From positions 330,874 through 394,873 of the forward strand of contig VGGR01000001.1 of NCBI GenBank assembly GCA_016868585.1: DNA of 64,000 bases, read 5' to 3'. Below are positions 55,542 to 64,000 of this stretch, piece after piece; positions within the stretch are counted from its first letter, which is position 1, and each line of letters begins with the position of its first letter. Both the position numbers and the translations under genes were made by a program. The notes beneath the pieces are model-generated. The model worked only from the letters and a program-made list of their open reading frames with translations. It had not been told where the DNA came from and made no database searches. Source of the DNA: Bacteroidota bacterium (lineage in GTDB: Bacteria; Bacteroidota; Bacteroidia; Chitinophagales; Chitinophagaceae).

Positions 55542-58500
55542 ATGGCTATAAAAAAAGAAAACCGTCCGAAATCCGCCTTCTCCAAGATCACAATTGGTCT
55601 TGCTTCTCCGGACAATATTCTGGAGAGAAGCTTTGGAGAAATTCTAAAGCCGGAAACTATTAACTACCGCACGTACAAACCAGAACGTGATGGTCTTTTC
55701 TGTGAGCGCATCTTTGGTCCGGTAAAGGATTACGAATGTGCTTGTGGAAAATACAAACGAATTCGTTACAAAGGGATCGTTTGTGACCGTTGCGGCGTTG
55801 AGGTGACCGAGAAAAAAGTACGACGTGAAAGAATGGGGCATATTAAGCTGGTAGTTCCAGTAGTTCATATTTGGTATTTCAAATCGCTTCCGAATAAAAT
55901 CGGATATCTGCTGGGAATAAGCTCCAAGAAATTAGAGACCATCCTTTACTACGAGCGTTATGTAGTAATTCAACCGGGTATTCGCTATGAAAAAGGGCAG
56001 CGATTAGCTGACTTGCTGACAGAGGAGGAATACCTCGATATTTTGGAAACTCTTCCAAAAGAAAATCAATATCTCCCAGATGATGATCCGCAAAAGTTCA
56101 TTGCAAAAATGGGAGCGGAAGCCGTAAATGATCTTTTGGCAAGCATCGATCTCGATCAGCTGTCTTTTGATCTACGCAATGCAGCAGCCAACGAAACTTC
56201 ACAGCAGCGTAAAGCTGAAGCGCTCAAGCGTCTCAGTGTAGTAGAGGCATTCCGGGATGCCAACCTGCGTATTACTAACCGTCCTGAATGGATGGTCATG
56301 CAATACATACCTGTTATTCCGCCAGAACTTCGTCCACTTGTTCCTTTGGATGGCGGTCGATTTGCCTCTTCTGATCTGAACGATTTATACCGTCGCGTTA
56401 TCATTCGTAATAATCGTTTGAAGCGTTTGTTGGAAATTAAAGCCCCTGAGGTGATTCTGCGCAATGAGAAACGTATGTTACAGGAGGCTGTTGACTCATT
56501 GTTCGATAATAGCCGTAAATCAAATGCGGTGAAAGCGGAAGGCGGACGTGCATTGAAATCCTTGAGCGATGTATTGAAAGGAAAACAAGGTCGATTCCGT
56601 CAGAATCTTTTGGGTAAACGCGTAGACTATTCTGGTCGTTCCGTTATTGTGGTGGGGCCAGAGTTAAAATTGCATGAGTGTGGTCTTCCCAAGGATATGG
56701 CAGCCGAATTATTCAAGCCATTTATCATTCGGAAATTAATTGAAAGAGGAATTGTAAAAACAGTTAAGTCTGCTCGTAAACTGGTCGATAAGAAAGAGGC
56801 CGTTATTTGGGACATCCTTGAAAATATTTTGAAAGGGCACCCTGTTATGTTAAATCGTGCCCCCACACTTCACCGTCTCTCTATTCAAGCTTTCCAACCA
56901 AAATTAATCGAAGGAAAGGCTATTCAATTACACCCGCTGGTTACGTCTGCCTTTAATGCGGACTTTGACGGTGACCAAATGGCGGTTCACGTTCCATTGA
57001 GCAACGCAGCTATTTTGGAAGCACAGTTATTAATGCTGGCTTCACATAATATCCTGAATCCTCAGAATGGTACACCCATCACACTCCCTTCTCAGGACAT
57101 GGTGTTGGGATTGTATTATATCACTAAGGGAAAGCGAACCACCGATAAGGAGAAAATGAAAGGGGAGGGTATGACTTTCTACTCAAGTGAAGAAGTGATC
57201 ATTGCGTATAACGAAAGAAAGATTGATCTGCATACATGGATCAAGGTAAAGGCCAATGTTCGCAATGAGAGCAATCAATTGGAGAAAAAGTTAATTGAAA
57301 CAACGGTAGGTCGGGTGTTGTTTAATCAACATGTTCCTGCTGAGGTAGGGTTTGTCAATGCATTGCTTACAAAGAAAAACCTACGCGAAATCATTGGCGA
57401 CATCATTACTATTACCAATGTTCCCAAGACGGCCAAATTCCTCGACAACATCAAGCAACTTGGTTTCCGTACTGCCTTTAAAGGAGGACTTTCCTTCAAC
57501 ATCAATGACTTGATTATCCCTGATACCAAGCAGGAGTTGTTGGAGAATGCTAAAATTGAAGTGGAAGAGGTTTGGGAGAGCTACAACCTGGGTCTAATCA
57601 CCAACAACGAGCGTTATAATCAGATCGTAGATATTTGGAGCCGTGTAGACACTCGCATCACAGAAACATTGATCAAGGAATTGAGCAATGATAAACAGGG
57701 CTTCAATTCGGTATACATGATGTTGGATTCCGGAGCCCGTGGTTCTAAGCAGCAGATCAAACAGCTGGCCGGTATCCGCGGATTGATGGCTAAGCCACGA
57801 AAATCCGGATCTACAGGCAGTGAGATCATTGAGAATCCTATTCTTTCCAACTTCAAAGGCGGATTGAACGTATTGGATTATTTTATCTCCACGCATGGTG
57901 CTCGTAAAGGTCTTGCCGATACAGCCCTCAAAACAGCTGATGCCGGATACCTGACTCGTCGTCTGGTGGATGTTGCGCAGGATGTTGTAATCACGGAAGA
58001 GGATTGCGGTACACTTCGCGGCATAGCCACTACGGCTTTAAAGGACAATGAGGATATCATTGAACCATTGAGTGATCGTATCGAAGGGCGTAATTCATTG
58101 CACGATGTATATGACCCTGTCTCTGAAAAATTAATCGTTGCAGCCGGTGAGCAGATCACCGAACTGTTAGCGAAGCAAATTGAGGAAGCTGGTGTGGAAA
58201 CCGTTGAAATTCGGTCAGTATTGACTTGTGAAAGTAAGCGTGGTGTATGTGTGAAATGTTATGGAAGAAACCTGGCTTCTAGAGTTACGGCCCAGAAAGG
58301 TGATGCAGTGGGTATCATTGCTGCCCAATCAATTGGTGAACCTGGTACTCAGTTGACGCTTCGTACTTTCCACGTTGGTGGTGTGGCGGGTTCTACTTCT
58401 GTAGAATCTACTTTGGTCGCAAAGTTTGATGGGACCATTCAGTTTGACGGGCTTCGCACGGTGGCTATCGCAAACACTGCGGGTGCGGGAGCTAAATCTC

Positions 58501-59840
58501 AGGTTGTTATTGGTCGTACGGGCGAAGTACGAATTGTTGACACCAATGCAGATCGTCTATTGATCACTAACAATATTCCTTATGGTGCCACACTTAATGT
58601 TAAGAATGGTCAAAAAGTGGCTAAGGGCGACGTGATCTGCACTTGGGATCCATTCAATAATGTGATACTTTCTGAGATTGATGGGAAGATCAAGTTTGAA
58701 AGTGTGATTGATGGGGTAACTTACCGTGAGGAATCAGATGAACAAACTGGCCACCGTGAAAAAGTAGTTATTGAAACGCGCGATAAGACTAAGATCCCAG
58801 CGATTCTGGTAGAAGGAAAGGATAAAAAATCATATAGCCTTCCCACCGGAAGTCATATTATCATTGAAGAGGGTGACGATGTGAAAGCCGGTCAAGTCAT
58901 AGTAAAGATCCCTCGTATCCTTGGAAAACTCCGTGATATCACCGGAGGTCTGCCACGTGTTACCGAGTTGTTCGAAGCACGTAATCCGGGCAACCCTGCT
59001 GTTGTTACCGAAATTGATGGTGTCGTAATCATGGGTGCAGTTAAGCGTGGAAATCGTGAGATCACCATTGAAGCCAAGGATGGGGTTCAAAAGAAGTACT
59101 TGGTACCGCTAACTCGTCAGATCCTGGCTCAGGATGGGGACTTTGTGAAAGCGGGCACAGCACTTTCTGATGGTCAAATTGCGCCTTTCGACATTCTTTC
59201 AATCAAGGGTCCTTTTGCCGTTCAGGAATATGTGGTAAATGAAATACAGGAAGTTTATCGATTACAGGGTGTTAGAATCAACGATAAGCACATCGAAGTG
59301 ATAGTTCGTCAGATGATGCGTAAGGTTAACATTGTGGATCCGGGTGATACTCGATTCCTTGAAGACGACCTGGTTGATAAGTTTGAGTTTGTAGAAGAAA
59401 ATGATCTCATCTTTGATAGAAAGGTGGTTACAGAACCAGGTGATAGCACAAAACTTCGTGCTGGACAGATTGTAAATCTAAGAGAGCTGCGTGAAGAGAA
59501 TTCTATTCTTCGTCGTTCCGACAAGAAAACAGTAGAGTATCGCGATACCAAGCCTGCTACCTCCTCACCCACACTTTTGGGAATTACAAAGGCTTCTCTT
59601 GGCGTCCAAAGCTGGATTTCAGCCGCTTCTTTCCAGGAAACCACCAAAGTACTTTCATCTGCCGCCATCAACGGTAAAACAGACGAAATGCTGGGTCTCA
59701 AGGAAAATGTTATCACCGGTCATCCAATACCAGCCGGAACGGGTTTGCGCGAGTTTGAACGCATGATTGTTGGCAGCAAGGAGGAATACGAATTGCTCCA
59801 AACAACCCAGGGGGCCATGGCCTTTGATGAGGAGGAATAA
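55542..59840 (+). CDS. rpoC: DNA-directed RNA polymerase subunit beta'
   Basis: The catalytic beta' subunit of about 1,432 residues. The ORF track opens at a TTG; the ATG two codons later ([13 protein letters not shown]) is preferred. The N-terminal zinc site is [20 protein letters not shown], the active-site motif is [12 protein letters not shown], the second zinc site is [16 protein letters not shown] and the bridge-helix/trigger-loop region ([20 protein letters not shown], then [19 protein letters not shown]) is intact. A large Bacteroidota-type insert lies before the C-terminus. A terminator follows. Confidence 0.98.
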   Translation: MAIKKENRPKSAFSKITIGLASPDNILERSFGEILKPETINYRTYKPERDGLFCERIFGPVKDYECACGKYKRIRYKGIVCDRCGVEVTEKKVRRERMGHIKLVVPVVHIWYFKSLPNKIGYLLGISSKKLETILYYERYVVIQPGIRYEKGQRLADLLTEEEYLDILETLPKENQYLPDDDPQKFIAKMGAEAVNDLLASIDLDQLSFDLRNAAANETSQQRKAEALKRLSVVEAFRDANLRITNRPEWMVMQYIPVIPPELRPLVPLDGGRFASSDLNDLYRRVIIRNNRLKRLLEIKAPEVILRNEKRMLQEAVDSLFDNSRKSNAVKAEGGRALKSLSDVLKGKQGRFRQNLLGKRVDYSGRSVIVVGPELKLHECGLPKDMAAELFKPFIIRKLIERGIVKTVKSARKLVDKKEAVIWDILENILKGHPVMLNRAPTLHRLSIQAFQPKLIEGKAIQLHPLVTSAFNADFDGDQMAVHVPLSNAAILEAQLLMLASHNILNPQNGTPITLPSQDMVLGLYYITKGKRTTDKEKMKGEGMTFYSSEEVIIAYNERKIDLHTWIKVKANVRNESNQLEKKLIETTVGRVLFNQHVPAEVGFVNALLTKKNLREIIGDIITITNVPKTAKFLDNIKQLGFRTAFKGGLSFNINDLIIPDTKQELLENAKIEVEEVWESYNLGLITNNERYNQIVDIWSRVDTRITETLIKELSNDKQGFNSVYMMLDSGARGSKQQIKQLAGIRGLMAKPRKSGSTGSEIIENPILSNFKGGLNVLDYFISTHGARKGLADTALKTADAGYLTRRLVDVAQDVVITEEDCGTLRGIATTALKDNEDIIEPLSDRIEGRNSLHDVYDPVSEKLIVAAGEQITELLAKQIEEAGVETVEIRSVLTCESKRGVCVKCYGRNLASRVTAQKGDAVGIIAAQSIGEPGTQLTLRTFHVGGVAGSTSVESTLVAKFDGTIQFDGLRTVAIANTAGAGAKSQVVIGRTGEVRIVDTNADRLLITNNIPYGATLNVKNGQKVAKGDVICTWDPFNNVILSEIDGKIKFESVIDGVTYREESDEQTGHREKVVIETRDKTKIPAILVEGKDKKSYSLPTGSHIIIEEGDDVKAGQVIVKIPRILGKLRDITGGLPRVTELFEARNPGNPAVVTEIDGVVIMGAVKRGNREITIEAKDGVQKKYLVPLTRQILAQDGDFVKAGTALSDGQIAPFDILSIKGPFAVQEYVVNEIQEVYRLQGVRINDKHIEVIVRQMMRKVNIVDPGDTRFLEDDLVDKFEFVEENDLIFDRKVVTEPGDSTKLRAGQIVNLRELREENSILRRSDKKTVEYRDTKPATSSPTLLGITKASLGVQSWISAASFQETTKVLSSAAINGKTDEMLGLKENVITGHPIPAGTGLREFERMIVGSKEEYELLQTTQGAMAFDEEE

Positions 59841-59853
59841 GATGCAAAACACT

Positions 59854-59886
59854 AAGGCCGCTTCTGAAGAAACGGCCTTTTTTTTA
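59854..59886 (+). terminator. rpoBC terminator
   Basis: AAGGCCG pairs with CGGCCTT around a 12-base loop containing TTCTGAAGAA, followed by a T run. Confidence 0.88.
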
Positions 59887-59959
59887 AATTACGCCTATTA
59901 ACAATTAACTATCTCAACAAAAGTTTACTGGGAGATACTTACCTTCAAAAGAAAATGTA

Positions 59960-60544
59960 ATGAACAAAGGTTTTATAGTTTGGAATGTACTGCTAACGGC
60001 TGCTTTGCTTTTTTTGGGAATCCGTTATTATAGTGGAACAGGCACGCCCCGGTCTGCACAGCCAAGTGGCCCTAATACTTTTAAAATGGCCTATTTCGAA
60101 ATGGATTCAATAGAAGCCAACTTTGAACTGGTGAAAGAGTTGAAAGAAGAATTGGCAAAGAAAGAGCAAGCGATAGAACAGGAAATGCAAAAAATGGCGA
60201 GTCATGCACAGCAGCGTTACAACTATTACCAACAACAAGCCAGCACCGGATTGATGAATGAGAGTCAACGTGAAGCGGCGGAGAGAGAATTGAGAAATCT
60301 GGAAGAGCAAATGAAAAACAGGAAGCAAGCCTTAGATGCAGAATATGGTGATTTTGTAATGCGTCGTCAAAATGAAATTAAGTCTAAGATCGAAGCGTAT
60401 TTGCAAGAGTATAACAAAAGTCACAGCTACTCTTATATTGTCTCTTATGAACAAGGGCTTTTTTATTATAAGGACTCAGTCAACAATATCACGCCTGATC
60501 TGATCAAAGGACTCAACAAAAAATTCAAACCTTCTACCAAGTAA
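59960..60544 (+). CDS. OmpH/Skp-like periplasmic chaperone
   Basis: A 194-residue protein with an N-terminal hydrophobic segment (FIVWNVLLTAALLFLGI), then the OmpH-type start MAYFEMDSIEANFELVKELK and a long charged coiled coil (residues about 70-145) rich in E, Q and K, ending in a short beta region with YSYIVSYEQGLFYYKDS and ITPDLIKGLN. That is the tentacle architecture of Skp/OmpH outer-membrane-protein chaperones. The N-terminal helix has no clear cleavage site, so the protein may stay anchored. It is followed seven bases later by the DUF4254 gene. Confidence 0.87.
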   Translation: MNKGFIVWNVLLTAALLFLGIRYYSGTGTPRSAQPSGPNTFKMAYFEMDSIEANFELVKELKEELAKKEQAIEQEMQKMASHAQQRYNYYQQQASTGLMNESQREAAERELRNLEEQMKNRKQALDAEYGDFVMRRQNEIKSKIEAYLQEYNKSHSYSYIVSYEQGLFYYKDSVNNITPDLIKGLNKKFKPSTK

Positions 60545-60551
60545 TACAGGT

Positions 60552-61157
60552 ATGAACGCGGCAGCTTGCAATACAATCTTTAGTATGACAATTGATGATT
60601 ATCATTTGATAGACCAGGTAGAGGCGCCATTGACCAATCCCTATCCGCCCGACTCCATTGAATTTCTTCTTTATCAAAAATGTTGGGTGGATACTGTGCA
60701 GTGGCATTTAGAGGATCTGGTAAGAAACCCTTCTATAGATCCTGCTTTGGGACTGGCGTTAAAACGTAAGATTGATGCTTCTAATCAGGTTAGGACAGAT
60801 TTGGTTGAGCAAATCGATGATTATCTTTTGCATGTAAATAGCACAACTCCGGTTTTACCAACAGCACGCCTTAATACGGAAAGTCCTGCCTGGGCAGTTG
60901 ACAGGTTATCCATTTTAGCACTCAAGATCTACCATATGGACCTTGAAGTCAGGAGAAAAGATGCCACTTCAGCGCACCAACAACGATGTGCAGCAAAATT
61001 GGCTGTTTTGATTGAGCAGCGGGCGGACCTTTCTCTCTCAATAGATCAGCTATTAGAGGCTATTCGGTCTGGTAATGTGCAGATGAAAGTGTACAGGCAG
61101 ATGAAGATGTACAACGAGGTTACATTAAATCCGGTATTGTATCAGCAAAAGTCATGA
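60552..61157 (+). CDS. DUF4254 family protein
   Basis: A 201-residue, mostly helical soluble protein that I assign to DUF4254, a Bacteroidota family without known function. Family-like stretches are FLLYQKCWVDTVQWHLED, LKRKIDASNQVRTDLVEQID, ESPAWAVDRLSILALKIYHM and VYRQMKMYNEVTLNPVLY. There is no signal peptide. It sits between the OmpH-like gene and a family 9 glycosyltransferase, overlapping the latter by four bases (ATGA), so the DUF4254 protein and the glycosyltransferase are probably translated together. This context suggests a role in LPS or envelope sugar transfer, but that is inference. Confidence 0.8.
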   Translation: MNAAACNTIFSMTIDDYHLIDQVEAPLTNPYPPDSIEFLLYQKCWVDTVQWHLEDLVRNPSIDPALGLALKRKIDASNQVRTDLVEQIDDYLLHVNSTTPVLPTARLNTESPAWAVDRLSILALKIYHMDLEVRRKDATSAHQQRCAAKLAVLIEQRADLSLSIDQLLEAIRSGNVQMKVYRQMKMYNEVTLNPVLYQQKS

Positions 61158-62170
61158 GTCGCTCAGCTACAAAATCCATGTTGGTGATTCGTTTTTCATC
61201 TATGGGAGATGTGGCCATGACAGTTCCTGTTTTGAAAAATTTATTGCTACAGCACCCTTCCTTAAGAGTGATCATGGTTTCAAAACAAACCTTTGCTCCA
61301 TTATTTGACAATATTGATGGTTTAGAGTTTTTTGGGGTTGATTTAAAAGGGCGCCACCGAGGATTGACAGGAGCATGGAAATTATTCAAGGAGTTATCCG
61401 AAAAAACAGGCGCTACCCTTGTTGCTGATCTACATAATGTATTACGCACCAAATTACTGGTTTTTCTATTTAAGTTGAACGGAGCAGCGGTTGCAACTGT
61501 AGATAAGGGAAGAAAGGAAAAGCGGGCATTGACCAGGCAAAAGCATAAGGTAATTAAGCCGTTGACCACTACGTTTGATCGCTATGCGAGCGTCTTTCAT
61601 TCACTGGGCTTTACACTAAGATTGGAGCCTGTTATTTTTTCAAAAAAATCAATCGAAAAAGATCGGTTACAAATTGGGTTTGCCCCATTTGCCAAACATG
61701 CTGGAAAATCGCTACCCGCATCTTTGGCAAAACAATTTATAGAGGCCCTGGTTGAGGCAATACCCTGCCAACTTTTTCTCTTTGGTGCACCTGGAGAAGA
61801 GGCAGCTGTATTGTCAAGTTGGGAGAGAGAGTTCCCTAATACAAGTAACAGGGCTGGTCAGTTAGCGTTGAGTCAAGAGCTTCAATTGATCGCTAATATG
61901 GATCTGATGATTACAATGGATTCTGCCAATATGCATCTGTCTTCTCTGGTTGGAACACCAGTAATTTCAATATGGGGTGCTACACACCCTTTTGCCGGAT
62001 TTCTGGGGTGGGGGCAGTCTATTGATCAAGTGATTCAAACTGACTTAACTTGCCGTCCCTGTTCGGTGTTTGGCAACAAACCCTGTTTTAGAGGGGATTA
62101 TGCTTGTTTACATCAGCTACTACCACAGCAAATGGTCCAACAGGTTCGCGCTTATCTTTGTGAAAAATGA
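61154..62170 (+). CDS. Glycosyltransferase family 9 (heptosyltransferase-like)
   Basis: A GT-B enzyme of 338 residues similar to ADP-heptose:LPS heptosyltransferases. The acceptor half has MLVIRFSSMGDVAMTVPVLK; the donor half has IGFAPFAKHAGK, the sugar-nucleotide site MDLMITMDSANMHLSSLVGT and ISIWGATHPFAGFLGWG. It belongs to the LPS core synthesis family by sequence; the actual donor sugar may not be heptose. It overlaps the DUF4254 gene (ATGA) at its start and ispD (ATGA) at its end, so three genes are tightly coupled. Confidence 0.88.
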   Translation: MSRSATKSMLVIRFSSMGDVAMTVPVLKNLLLQHPSLRVIMVSKQTFAPLFDNIDGLEFFGVDLKGRHRGLTGAWKLFKELSEKTGATLVADLHNVLRTKLLVFLFKLNGAAVATVDKGRKEKRALTRQKHKVIKPLTTTFDRYASVFHSLGFTLRLEPVIFSKKSIEKDRLQIGFAPFAKHAGKSLPASLAKQFIEALVEAIPCQLFLFGAPGEEAAVLSSWEREFPNTSNRAGQLALSQELQLIANMDLMITMDSANMHLSSLVGTPVISIWGATHPFAGFLGWGQSIDQVIQTDLTCRPCSVFGNKPCFRGDYACLHQLLPQQMVQQVRAYLCEK

Positions 62171-62847
62171 AAAAGCACGCAATAATCGTAGCCGGTGGTG
62201 CGGGTGTGAGAATGGGAAATGCACAACCAAAGCAATTTTTGGAAATAGAAGGCGAGCCTATCATCATACACTCACTTCGGGCCTTTGTAGATGCCTTTTC
62301 AGATATTCAACTTACCGTAGTCTTACCCATAAACCATTTTCAGGAAGGGGCTGCATTAATAGCCAGTAGATTTGATTATCCAGTTCAATTGGTAGCTGGA
62401 GGGGATACTCGTTTTCATTCTGTACAAAATGGTCTTGCTACAGTAAAGGAACACTCCATAGTTTTTGTGCATGATGCGGTACGTTGTCTGGTGAGCACAG
62501 CCTTGCTACAATCTTGCTATGATAATGCGTTGGTGTCAGGCAGTGCGGTACCTGTTTTACCTTCGAGAGACAGCATTCGGTTTATGGAGAAAGGAAAGCA
62601 CCAAGTCGTAGATCGTGAGCAAGTACTATTAGTGCAAACGCCACAAGTTTTTCTTTCCAGTTTGATCCTGCCTGCTTTCCAGATTGCTTATGATCCATCC
62701 TTTACTGATGAAGCAACGGTGGTGGAAAGAACCGGGCACGTCATTAATTTTGTGGCAGGGGAGGAGTCCAATATTAAAATTACCCGCCCCATTGATTTGC
62801 GCATTGCAGCCGAGTGGCTGCAAGCAAAAAAAGAGGTCAAAGACTAA
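62167..62847 (+). CDS. ispD: 2-C-methyl-D-erythritol 4-phosphate cytidylyltransferase
   Basis: The MEP-pathway enzyme that makes CDP-methylerythritol for isoprenoid synthesis. AIIVAGGAGVRMGNAQPKQF at the N-terminus is the CTP-binding site, VAGGDTRFHSVQNGL and VFVHDAVRCLVS are further signatures, and the C-terminal ESNIKITRPIDLRIAAEWL is typical. 226 residues. The VHDAVRC form, with Cys instead of the commoner Pro after Arg, is seen in relatives. It overlaps the GT9 stop by four bases and overlaps the convergent oxidoreductase stop by 11 bases. Confidence 0.95.
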   Translation: MKKHAIIVAGGAGVRMGNAQPKQFLEIEGEPIIIHSLRAFVDAFSDIQLTVVLPINHFQEGAALIASRFDYPVQLVAGGDTRFHSVQNGLATVKEHSIVFVHDAVRCLVSTALLQSCYDNALVSGSAVPVLPSRDSIRFMEKGKHQVVDREQVLLVQTPQVFLSSLILPAFQIAYDPSFTDEATVVERTGHVINFVAGEESNIKITRPIDLRIAAEWLQAKKEVKD

Positions 62848-63823
62848 CCAACTGTTGATTGATTTTCTCTACTATCTGATGGGCCACGTCCATGGCAAGC
62901 ATTCCATCATTTTCTGAAACCATGGTTCGCGAATTTTGCAAAATCGCATCTCTGAATGAGGTTAGTTCCGATTGAATGGCGTTGGAGGATGGGATTGCTG
63001 GGCTGGAAATAGCAATAGTCTTTACACCCGCATGCGTTTCTATGTCAAAGGTGAATGCATGCTCTTCTTCCTGTTCCCCTTTTAGTTTAATGACTTCTGT
63101 TTTTTTGTCCAGAAAGTCAATCCCGATATAGGCATCTTTTTGAAACAAACGAATTTTACGCATTTTTTTCATTGAGATGCGACTGCTTGTCAAATTGGCC
63201 ACACACCCATTATGAAATTCTATTCGTACGTTGGCTATATCAGGGGTGTCTGTTAAAACGGCCACGCCACTAGCAGAAATTTGTTTGATGTCACTATTCA
63301 CCAGGCAAAGTATAATGTCTATATCGTGGATCATTAAGTCCAGGATAACACTCACCTCAGCGCCTCTTGGATTGAACTGAGCCAGGCGGTGCACTTCAAT
63401 AAACATTGGTTGTAAGGAAAGGTCTCTAATGGCCAGAAAAGCTGGATTAAATCGCTCCACATGTCCCACTTGTAATTTTACGCCAGACTCACGGGTTAGA
63501 GCAACAATTTTTCGGGCCTCTTCCAAGGTTGCTGCCAATGGCTTTTCCACAAAAACATGCTTCCCTTTGCGAATTGTTTTTTCGCACCATTCTGAATGAT
63601 GGTTGGTGGGAGCTGTAATATCAATGGCATCGCAGGCATCAATTAGTTCTTCCCCTGATTCAAAAGAAGGAATGGAAAATTTGTGGGCAACAGCTGCAGC
63701 AGTTTCGGGATTGGGGTCATAAAAGCCAATCAAATCAACCTGTTCTATTTGTTTCCAATTAGACAGGTGAATTTTACCTAAATAGCCAGCACCTATAAGC
63801 CCTACCTTTAGATTTGCTCTCAT
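62837..63823 (-). CDS. Gfo/Idh/MocA family oxidoreductase
   Basis: A 328-residue NAD(P)-dependent oxidoreductase. The N-terminal Rossmann domain has LKVGLIGAGYLGKIHLSNW, DAIDITAPTNHHSEWCEK and the catalytic-site lysine in GKHVFVEKPLAATLEEAR. The C-terminal half is the family's beta-sheet domain (DLMIHDIDIILCLV). Members act on sugars or sugar nucleotides; the substrate here cannot be predicted. It converges with ispD and their 3' ends overlap by 11 bases. A terminator for the downstream tRNA-Asp lies 11 bases before its start. Confidence 0.88.
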   Translation of the reverse strand: MRANLKVGLIGAGYLGKIHLSNWKQIEQVDLIGFYDPNPETAAAVAHKFSIPSFESGEELIDACDAIDITAPTNHHSEWCEKTIRKGKHVFVEKPLAATLEEARKIVALTRESGVKLQVGHVERFNPAFLAIRDLSLQPMFIEVHRLAQFNPRGAEVSVILDLMIHDIDIILCLVNSDIKQISASGVAVLTDTPDIANVRIEFHNGCVANLTSSRISMKKMRKIRLFQKDAYIGIDFLDKKTEVIKLKGEQEEEHAFTFDIETHAGVKTIAISSPAIPSSNAIQSELTSFRDAILQNSRTMVSENDGMLAMDVAHQIVEKINQQLVSL

Positions 63824-63833
63824 AGATTTAGCT

Positions 63834-63862
63834 AAAAACCCCGGTATTTTGCTACCGGGGTT
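63834..63862 (-). terminator. Terminator of tRNA-Asp
   Basis: On the minus strand AACCCCGGTA pairs with TACCGGGGTT around a 6-base loop (GCAAAA-type) and is followed by TTTTT. It separates tRNA-Asp from the oxidoreductase gene. Confidence 0.85.
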
Positions 63863-63874
63863 GTCCGGTTTTAG

Positions 63875-63948
63875 CGGACCGGACGGGACTCGAACCCGCG
63901 ACCTCCGCCGTGACAGGGCGGCATTCTAACCAACTGAACTACCGATCC
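63875..63948 (-). tRNA. tRNA-Asp (GTC)
   Basis: On the minus strand acceptor GGATCGG pairs with CCGGTCC (one T-G pair). The anticodon arm CCGCC-CTGTCAC-GGCGG gives GTC, the T loop is GTTCGAGTC and the discriminator is G. No CCA is encoded. Confidence 0.95.
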
Positions 63949-63969
63949 GTTTCCCGATTTTTGGGAGGG

Positions 63970-64000
63970 CAAAGATAGCGTCGGACCTTTTCTGTTCCAA
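63970..64000 (-). promoter_or_regulatory. Promoter of tRNA-Asp
   Basis: On the minus strand TTGG, 19 bases, TATCTTTG. The -7 is perfect; the -33 has one mismatch and sits at the very edge of the window. Confidence 0.65.

Overview
The window is a stretch of mostly housekeeping chromosome from a member of the Bacteroidota, most likely the Chitinophagaceae. The assignment rests on several things read from the sequence. Promoters follow the Bacteroidetes pattern (TTTG, 19-20 bases, TAnnTTTG) rather than -35/-10 boxes. Shine-Dalgarno sequences are almost absent except in front of rpsU. The 16S gene ends in GGAATACCTCC. The gene set includes a predicted type IX secretion tail, DUF4476 and DUF4254 proteins, a short AMP nucleosidase and a TPM/LemA cluster. 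The family-level placement is inference from the 16S text and was not tested by alignment.

Layout. 1-2.4 kb: the end of era, then der, a convergent TerC-type membrane protein and tRNA-Glu. 2.4-8.3 kb: gapA-pgk, then a lemA-TPM-TPM-DUF4476-truA run. 8.4-13.9 kb: a complete rRNA operon (16S, tRNA-Ile, tRNA-Ala, 23S, 5S) with two promoters, boxA-like sites, processing stems and a strong terminator. 13.9-26.3 kb: two M14 carboxypeptidases, rpsT, sucA-sucB, a secreted subtilase, a small lipoprotein and mnmA. 26.4-31.2 kb: ssb, a decayed aspartokinase fragment, queA, AMP nucleosidase, a small HSDR_N-type protein and a subtilase lipoprotein. 31.3-36.3 kb, all on the minus strand: glutamate dehydrogenase, a CcmD-like protein, ccmC, ccmB, thymidine kinase and Kdo transferase. 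36.3-40.2 kb: a nucleotide-sugar operon (DegT aminotransferase, UDP-sugar dehydrogenase, rfbC, rfbD). 40.3-45.4 kb: tRNA-Gln, tyrS, hscA, rpsU, a Xer recombinase and hpf. 45.5-59.9 kb: the gene-expression core, tRNA-Thr/Tyr/Gly/Thr-tuf-tRNA-Trp-secE-nusG, rplKAJL and rpoBC, with a minus-strand HhH gene between rplL and rpoB. 60-64 kb: an OmpH-like protein, DUF4254, GT9, ispD, a convergent Gfo/Idh/MocA oxidoreductase and tRNA-Asp.

How the parts fit. Most of the window serves translation and transcription: rRNA, eight tRNAs outside the rRNA operon, EF-Tu, eight ribosomal or ribosome-associated proteins, RNA polymerase, three tRNA-modification enzymes (TruA, MnmA, QueA) and the ribosome-assembly GTPases Era and Der. 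The second theme is the cell envelope: Kdo transfer, sugar nucleotides, GT9, OmpH-like, and four exported peptidases. Central metabolism is represented by gapA-pgk, sucAB, gdhA and ispD.

I found no prophage, insertion sequence, CRISPR array or defence island. The unusual signals are small: an aspartokinase relic, a 49-base tRNA-like fold in the rRNA spacer, a strong and possibly hairpin-masked Shine-Dalgarno in front of rpsU, a near-identical promoter block shared by rpsU and the tRNA-tuf operon, and a duplicated tRNA-Gln 3' end followed by a palindrome.
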